64,000 nucleotides of DNA, taken from positions 19,528,001 through 19,592,000 of the forward strand of contig OU612075.1 in NCBI GenBank assembly GCA_914767715.1. Reading direction: 5' to 3'. The DNA is from Membranipora membranacea (taxonomy: Eukaryota; Bryozoa; Gymnolaemata; Cheilostomatida; Membraniporidae). Position 1 is the stretch's first letter. Each line of letters opens with the position of its first letter. A program made the position numbers and the translations under genes. Shown here piece by piece: positions 57,058 through 64,000 of the stretch. The notes under the pieces were generated by a model. The model was not told the origin of the DNA. It searched no databases and saw only the letters and a list, made by a program, of their open reading frames with translations.

Positions 57058-59174
57058 GCTCAAAGAGCTAGACCTAGTGGTTAGATGGTAGCATCAGCTG
57101 TGGGCTCGGGGACAAACTTCTCAGTGAGAGCGGGGAAAAGGGGGAGGATAAAGGAGATAAAAAAAGGGAGGAGGAAAAAGAAAGAAAGAGGAGAAAGGAA
57201 GAAAAAGAGGAGGGGCTAAATAATATTTTTTCCTCTGCTTCGGGTGTGACAAATACCAAAATTTGTCTTCTCCAATTGTACGCTCTGACAACTCCCAAAA
57301 TAAATTGAAGCAAGGCAGGTTTTGTATGCTAGACAAAACACCTGTTCACACTGTATTTGTCAAACATAGTATGACCACTTTTAACAACAATCATCATGCT
57401 TTACTTTTTGATTATAGAGCATAGGCATAGGGATTATTTTAAGTGTTGATAGTGGATTTCTGTTGCAGTTCTACGTGGAAGTATTATGAAATCATAATGG
57501 ATTGAGGTAAGAGTTGTATTCTATGGATTCTTTCAAGTGAGATATATTGTCATAACCAGACGGCCAGTTGAAATAAAATATGTCAGGAGTTTTGTAGAAT
57601 ATTTTACAACAACAGAAAAGTCAAAAACGACACAGAAATGCGTGATGCTATAATATAACAATACTGAGGGGCATAAACCAGAGATTAAGAAGTTCCATGT
57701 ACACTCAGATATTAATGATAGATGGTAATTGATATTCTAGCCTGATAAATGTAACAAAACGTCAAATATTCCCAATACAGTACAATAAGTGTCACAAGTA
57801 ACTAAAAAGGTAATTTGGCATTATAGCTGATAACTTGCTAAAAGCCATGCGGAGGGTGTAATTATAATAATAGTAAAAATATAAATGATTAGCGATCAGG
57901 ATGACAGCACAAAACTAACTGATGCTGCAAATCTGAAATGATATCACAAATAATAATCCGTAGAGTTAAAAGAGTGAAAACCGTGAATACTTACAAGTGC
58001 AATCTATTCTCTCAATATCTACTGCAATCAGCATTCAATTTTTACAGAGTTTTCTTGTGAGCCTTAATAATTTCAACACCCTCGTAATTAAAAGCCATCA
58101 GCATTCTCTCACAATTGAGTGTGGGTGGTCATACAAAAACCATCAATCAATGGTGAGATAAAAGTTGCTCACTCACTCAATCACTTGCTTAGTAATAGTC
58201 ACTCAGTCAGTCACTGCTGATTTATAATTCAATTTTTATTAATTGCTGTTCAATAAGTTGGTGGTCACTTGGCTTTGTGAAGAACCTGCACTGCTGACTG
58301 GCCACCACCTATAATATGTGTCAGTAACTAGGTAGTACTGCTTTAAAACAGTGGAAGCACAGGAGGAGGGCCCCATGTGATTTCCAGCCTGCATTGACTC
58401 TCCAAGTCCACGATCAAAGCTTCCACCTTTGATCATGGACTTGGGCAGTCAACAAATGCATGCTGGCAGTCACTGGAGCATCTGAGTAGAAGTAGCAGTT
58501 AGTAGTAGTACTACAATTAGCCCTTGAGTTGGCGCACCCTTCTACTCCTATAATATCAAGTATGGCATTAGCTAGGGGTTGGATAGATGGTTTGTGAATG
58601 GCATGAAGACAAAAGCCATCATTTCCACTCAAAGTTGTCTTACTACTTGCTCCAGGGGACCCATGTACCTATACTCTCACTCCCAAGAAAGGCATCATAA
58701 TAATTGGCCTATAGTCCGGAAAAGTTTGATGATTGACTCGCACAGGTGTGAGTCAATCATCTATTAGTGATAACTAAAAGGCTTCATCATTGACTGAACA
58801 CAATAATTTGAAGCAGATGCAGTGAGAGAAAGGTAGAACAATCTACCTACTATTCTTGCACCACGGACAGCATGTCACTATCTTGTGTGGATGGCTGTTT
58901 TAGTTCTCTTTGATGTGTTTTGAGTAAAGGATTTGACAGTGGAAGTAGACAAAACCTCTGGGCCACGAGATACCAGTTTTGTATTTCTTTGACTTGCCCA
59001 AAACCAAACTAACCAACATTTATTGCACAACACGTACCTCACAGCCGTGCGATATATATTTGAGTTGTCAAATCCTTAACACAAACCAACTACATAGGTT
59101 AGTGACATGCTGTCTTGGCCCACATTTCAGTTGGTCGACCTGTGATATCATAATCCAGATTATGTTTCTGTATC

Positions 59175-62100
59175 TTAGATGGAGCAGAACAATACTACAG
59201 CGGAGGTGAGGGGTAAGGCAAAGCGGAAGTCTTGGAAGCAGCAGGCCAAGAAAGATGGACCTGGGAAGGGACTGAAGTGGTGCTCAAATGCTGAGTGCAA
59301 GGCTGTGCTATGTTTACATCATTACATATTTTACAACAACCCAGACATCAAAGATTATGAACTCTTTATCGAGGCCTTCCAAACTTGATTCTGTGCTGAC
59401 CTAGCTCAACCAAAACCAGCTTCTATGATATACCATCCTTCAGACCTTTGTCCGAATTTGTGCACTAATAAAATGCTACCGCTCCCCCAAAAGCTATTAT
59501 GCTCCCACAAAAATATTAGTAACTGGTTGGTGTTCAACTGGTTTGTATCAGACAGATGACACCTGAATGATGGATTGATTTGGAATGTGTAGGCCACAAT
59601 TACAGACCTTGGGAGGATAAATCATCATGAGAGTTGCCCCTTTTCATCGAAAAATAAATAAATAGCTTAAGTATATATGTTGTATGGGGGAGGAGAGCCG
59701 ATTTGAGAAATCGGCTAGGAAGCGCGGCCATGCTGTTAGAAAATTGCTTTTTGCTGTAAGTAATATGTTTTCCCTATTTCACCGCTGCTTGAAGTACAGT
59801 TCATGTATGGTATGATGTTAGTATATTGTTATTGGCTAGGTATATCAGTTGTCTGGACTTTGAAGTGGTTAATCGCTTGTGCCGATAGATGGCAGAGTAC
59901 TTGGCATATAAGAAGTGAGCTAAGCCATCATAAGCTTGCACCAATATGAGTGGGGCTGGATTGTATGAAGTGCTGTGAATTTCACTAAAAAGTATACCCA
60001 TCATTATTTTCCATCTTCTTCAAGGCATCATTCCTCTCTGGGTATGGCGTTAAAGTAACGCTATACGCTACTGTCCCAGGTAGGGTCCAGGTGTGGACAT
60101 CAAATGAAGAAAAGACAGTATTGAAGCTGCTAGTGAAGGCAGCAAACAAAGAAGCGGGCCTCCTGCGGGACCACGACGAATGGAGGTTAAAACGTGAATG
60201 TATGACTTGTTTTCTGTTGAGACTCAGTTGTGCCAATTTTGACTTTAAGTGATTGATTTTTATCGATTTCTTCATTCATAGTCTGGTTATGGATATAATG
60301 GGGGAGGACGTAACCAATTATTTTGTTAAAGATAGAACAAACATGTAATACTGATGTATTTTGCACAGTAATTGCTCAAAAACTTATATTACCTGTGGGC
60401 TATTGATGTACGGTGAATGATTGTGGTGATACATATTTTCAGATGAAATGCTGCTGAAGATTGAAGAAGAAGCTGAGGAGGTGGAGGTTAATAGTGGGCT
60501 GGATGGTGGTGAGGCTGAATCTCTTTTAGTCGATGATAGCGTAGTAGAAGTGAGTGGTGGTGGTACTGGTGAAGGTGGTCCCGGGGACAGTGTAGATGGT
60601 GAAGGTTAGAGACGGTGTAGGTGGTGAAGGTGGAGAAGGTGGAGACGGTGTAGGTGGTGAAGGCTGAAATGGTGTAGGTGGTGAAGGTGTAGGTGGAGAC
60701 GGTGTAGGTGAAGGTGAAGGAGGCGGAAATGGTGATGGTGAAGGTGGAGACGGTGTAGGTGGTGTCAAGGATGGTTCAAAACATGGGAGTGCAGGTGGTG
60801 GTGTTGGTAGTGATGGATACCTAGAGACTGAGTCTGGTAAGTGATTGTTGGTTATTGGTAACATATTTCATTTTCGTATTACTCATAGTTTTGCAGTGGC
60901 TATATTTTTGCAATTTCTCTACCCAGGTTTGAGCAGGGCCTATCTATTCATTAGATGCCTTGAGCCTTTGCAACATAGAAAAGCGTGGTGCTAGATCAGA
61001 AGATATATCAACTACCATGTTTGCCAATAACAATCTGCCAATCTGACAATAAGTCTCTGATTTTGCAGGGGATAAAAAATTTATATGATTGAAGGTGTTG
61101 CTGTAAAAGAAAGATCATGTGAGTTATATTATTAAAACAACACTGTGAAGATTTTAAGAGCGTTCTAATTAGAGAAAAATATACGCTCGCATGTTGGAGG
61201 CAAGAAACAAAGACCCAGATATCTGCAAAGATCATCTGATCAATAACAAAGACCAAGATGTATTGTTGCTCAGAGAGAAAATGACCATCATGTTGTCCTT
61301 GGTATATAGCAAGGAGTTTGACTTACTCTGTACTTCCATGGGTGAAATTCTACAAATTCTCATGGCAGATCTGAAGGAGCTTGATATACTCAGAGATATA
61401 TTAGATTCCTTTGAAACCATCACATTTAATCCTAATCATGGCTGGAGTGAAAGATTTTAAGGATAAGGGTGAGGTGTGGCAGTTGGTACTCTCTCTGCAC
61501 ACACTATATATGGAGTGGTTGGATGGGGAGAGAGCAAAGGTAGATGATGTTCAGACCTGATTATTAACAATTTGAGACCTTAGTCACTGCTCAGTGACGG
61601 CACTGCTACTCTTAATCAAATAATATAGAAAAGGTTGCGACACAAATATACAACAGTAGTACCCAGTTTGAAGCTTACTACCACAATTATCATAAATCTT
61701 CTGATATTCCTTTGCCCTTATCACTTTTACAAATACTTTGATGTAGCAGTTATGTCTCGCCTGTGATAGGCCTACCTTATGCGCTTGTTTGCGTATTAAA
61801 TTCATGCACTACAAGAAATTGATGCCTGTCAATGAAAGCTAAGGCAAGAATGATGATTACTAGGACAACATTGAGCAGAGAATATACATCCACTGGGAAA
61901 CAGAACCAGCTTTTGTCTTGTCACTATTCGGGACCCTACTGACTCTCGTGATCTGACTGAGCATGTAGATCACTGATAAACTAGGCTATCATTACCACAA
62001 AGAAGTTGTCGTAAGGCTAAGTATGCATCATGCGTGACTTTAATTTGCGCATGTGCAAGAACAATGAGTTTAGTTTGGGTTCTGATTGCAATTTTGGTCT

Positions 62101-62548
62101 GGTGAAATGGGATACCCCCTGCATAAGCTACTAATCAAATTTAGCTAATAGTGACAGTAGTAGATAACTCTTTCTAACAATTCCGCACGCATTTGGGAGT
62201 GTGCCACAAGAGCAGGTAGCCAATCAGATGGCTTCGGAATTCTGAGACTCAATTTTGCAGAGATCAGCTCATGCCCAGAGCTGTGCATGCGCAGAATGAT
62301 TCGGGACTGTTGTCTTGTCCAGACTAGTCAGCAGTATCCAAAGAGACTGATGCAACTGACAGAGCCTCAATAAGCTGGAGGACACCCTTTGTGTGTTCAT
62401 GACTATGTATAGGGAGTTGGTAACTATACCAATCATACAGCTGAGAAGTAAGCTTAAAACGACAGACGAGGAAGATATTCTGGTTAAGCTACCTCTGACT
62501 GTCCGAGGGAAAAACACATTGGGAGTTGTCTACATAAACCCACTCTAA
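59175..62548 (+). pseudogene. Decayed right-hand copy of the unknown multi-exon gene
   Basis: Counterparts of the left exons are recognisable, but the copy is damaged. The exon matching 4941-5051 has lost its acceptor and 5' half. The Gly-rich exon contains a TAG near 60608. The short exon near 61065 has two extra bases that create a TGA. The exon matching 7236-7329 is deleted. The terminal 61-codon frame (62363-62548) is still open but carries about five amino-acid changes. At 59179 an extended frame reads through KGLKWCSNAECKAVLC, where the left copy is shorter. Its 347-bp central tract is unchanged. Confidence 0.7.
60608..60612 (+). other. Stop in the Gly-rich exon of the right duplicate
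   Basis: Where the left copy reads GGTGGAGACGG the right reads GGTTAGAGACGG, which gives an in-frame TAG and shifts the following repeats. Confidence 0.75.
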
Positions 62549-63041
62549 TCTTCAATGCATTATTTTATCTACACAAGTGATGTTGCACATGGAAATTCAT
62601 GAAGTTTGTAAAATAGTTATTGAATATTATAGTTAGTTATATTATCAGGCTGGTAAGGTGGGCTTTTGAATTTATTAAAAACAAAATCAAATGACACTTT
62701 AACTTCATAAAATTTGAGATATAAATAATTCTTCAAGGTCTTGAAAATAATTGCCTTATAAATAATATGGTACTTGCTATATTCTAGTGAAGTCTGTAAT
62801 TCTTCTTTGTGAACGCTCCTGTCACTATGTCTTCAAACTCGTAATGTTGAACTCTGTAGTTGACCACAAAATCGCAGTATTGCAGGAGTCGTGCCACCTC
62901 TGCGTGTGGCCACGATTTCTGTCGCAGAAGTTCAGCAGTGTCAGAATTCTGCGACGCCCCGACTGCGATGGGAGCCTGAGATTTTATTGTGGACCATGGT
63001 TGCGCGATTTCATTGGTTCTGCAACAGCTTGACCTTTATAC

Positions 63042-63479
63042 TAGTCTGATCCCCCCAGACTTTGCCCCCTGTCCGACGGCCCCCCGGAGGGGAAAAAGTC
63101 TGAGAACAATGCAGGATTTCGCTGGAGTTGTCTGCTCTTGAGTGTTATAAGTTAATCAAGGGGAGCACTAAAACTGCAATATCTATTGATTTCTATTCAT
63201 GCCACCTACTATATTGCTCCAGGTATGAGAGTTTTCCAGTCAGACTCTGGGAAAAGTAGCCTCATGTTTGGGAAATACCCATGAGCAGAGATATTCACTG
63301 CCAAGTAGTGAAGAAAATGTCAGCCAGAATTTCTTTCAATTTGAATAAGGGCGGTCATTCATGACATTGACAAAAGGTCATACAATGTGTATTATTGGAC
63401 CCTAGGCTATATGAAGTAAGATTAATGTAGAAGTAATGAGAGGAAAAATCCAAGCAAATCCTGCACAGTGCGTAGACTA
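63042..63479. mobile_element. 438-bp non-autonomous element with 9-bp target duplication
   Basis: The insert begins TAGTCTGATCCCCCC and ends GCGTAGACTA, so the terminal inverted repeat is TAGTCT. It is flanked by CCTTTATAC at 63033-63041 and 63480-63488. The left duplicate has the empty site with a single CCTTTATAC (near 12417), which proves insertion after the duplication. No open reading frame of note. A 9-bp duplication fits Mutator-like or related groups. Confidence 0.9.
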
Positions 63480-64000
63480 CCTTTATACTTTCCAGCCCAC
63501 AATGCATTTTCTCTTGTAAATATGCCAATACAGGATCAAGGAGTTAAAGTCTGCAAGTCCTTGACAGGAGCGAGCCATTTATCAGTAATGAAGTAGTTAG
63601 TAGTGTGAACACCAAAGTTCCTCATATTCCCCACTCACTCCAGCCTACTCTAGGAGCAAGAAAGCAGCATGTCTTCATGCATAGTTCATTGTGATTTGAT
63701 GGATACCATAAATAATACAGAATCTTATATGACAAGAGTGAGTGAGTGAATGACACTGTGAGTGAGTGGCCAGCTAAAAAATGTTGGTCAATGTTTTGAC
63801 AATATCTTGAAACTTGTTGTGCAATTGTGAATTATGGCTGCAACCTGCTGCAATGGCTGCTGCAACCTTCTGCGACTCTACAATATTGCAGCGGTCCTGG
63901 CCAGCCAACTTACCCTGGTTCGAACGTATGGTAATACGATCATATAAGTCAGTCGATCTGTTGATATTCTGTACATTGACAGGGAAACTGTCGCAATTAA

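Larger units (their letters stand above)
55119..63898 (+). repeat. Right copy of the segmental duplication
   Basis: Same orientation as the copy at the start of the window, offset by about 55.1 kb at its left edge. It lacks about 425 bp (left 2825-3248), about 83 bp (left 4877-4960), about 128 bp (left 7220-7348) and about 3.95 kb (left 8099-12050). It has extra sequence at 57366-57461 and a 438-bp insertion at 63042-63479. Its left edge begins about 118 bp from the start codon of the minus-strand NHL-EGF gene, as far as the window shows. Confidence 0.93.

Overview
This is animal genomic DNA: introns with GT..AG borders, EGF and NHL exons in constant splice phase, a TATA-plus-initiator promoter, tRNA-derived SINE-like pieces, CR1/Rex1-like non-LTR retrotransposons, a Ty1/copia relic, several inverted-repeat DNA elements, and no operon-like packing. 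The overall look (AT-rich, long introns, many low-copy DNA transposons) suggests a marine invertebrate. I cannot name the species or phylum. Coding calls below were made by joining open exons whose splice sites and phases agree; no gene symbol could be assigned.

Layout. 1-12.8 kb and 55.1-63.9 kb are two direct copies of one segmental duplication. Each carries a multi-exon gene of unknown function with a Gly/Glu-rich exon. The left copy is largely open. The right copy has lost exons and gained stops. The duplication also carries a copia RNase H relic and a tRNA-like SINE. About 3.95 kb, including a foldback element, is present only in the left copy, and a 438-bp element with 9-bp target duplications only in the right copy. 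13.6-16.5 kb holds a small RING-finger gene with a clear promoter and a zinc-ligand-rich three-exon gene. 17.8-18.1 kb is a RecQ-like helicase relic. 18.5-20.8 kb is a 2.25-kb inverted-repeat element. 20.97-23.85 kb (+) is a broken paralogue of the large gene described next, with a non-LTR element between its two exons. 24.26-25.75 kb (+) is a multi-exon member, with one in-frame stop, of an uncharacterised family that I associate with mobile elements.

The centrepiece is a minus-strand gene from 55.0 kb down to 27.4 kb. I reconstructed 22 exons: a signal-peptide exon, a first NHL module, two EGF exons, a second NHL module, a third EGF exon, a 15-nt microexon and a last exon with a hydrophobic tail like a GPI-anchor signal. 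All splice phases chain except at one 14-kb intron, where one short exon is probably missing. That intron hosts a plus-strand gene (45.4-47.6 kb), a non-LTR element (49.7-51.6 kb) and several tandem or inverted repeats. The two NHL modules match exon by exon, so the gene arose by internal duplication, and the fragment at 21-23.9 kb is a third copy in inverted orientation.

The strongest leads are the large predicted cell-surface NHL-EGF gene, and the pair of duplicated loci whose indels show mobile-element insertion and gene decay directly.
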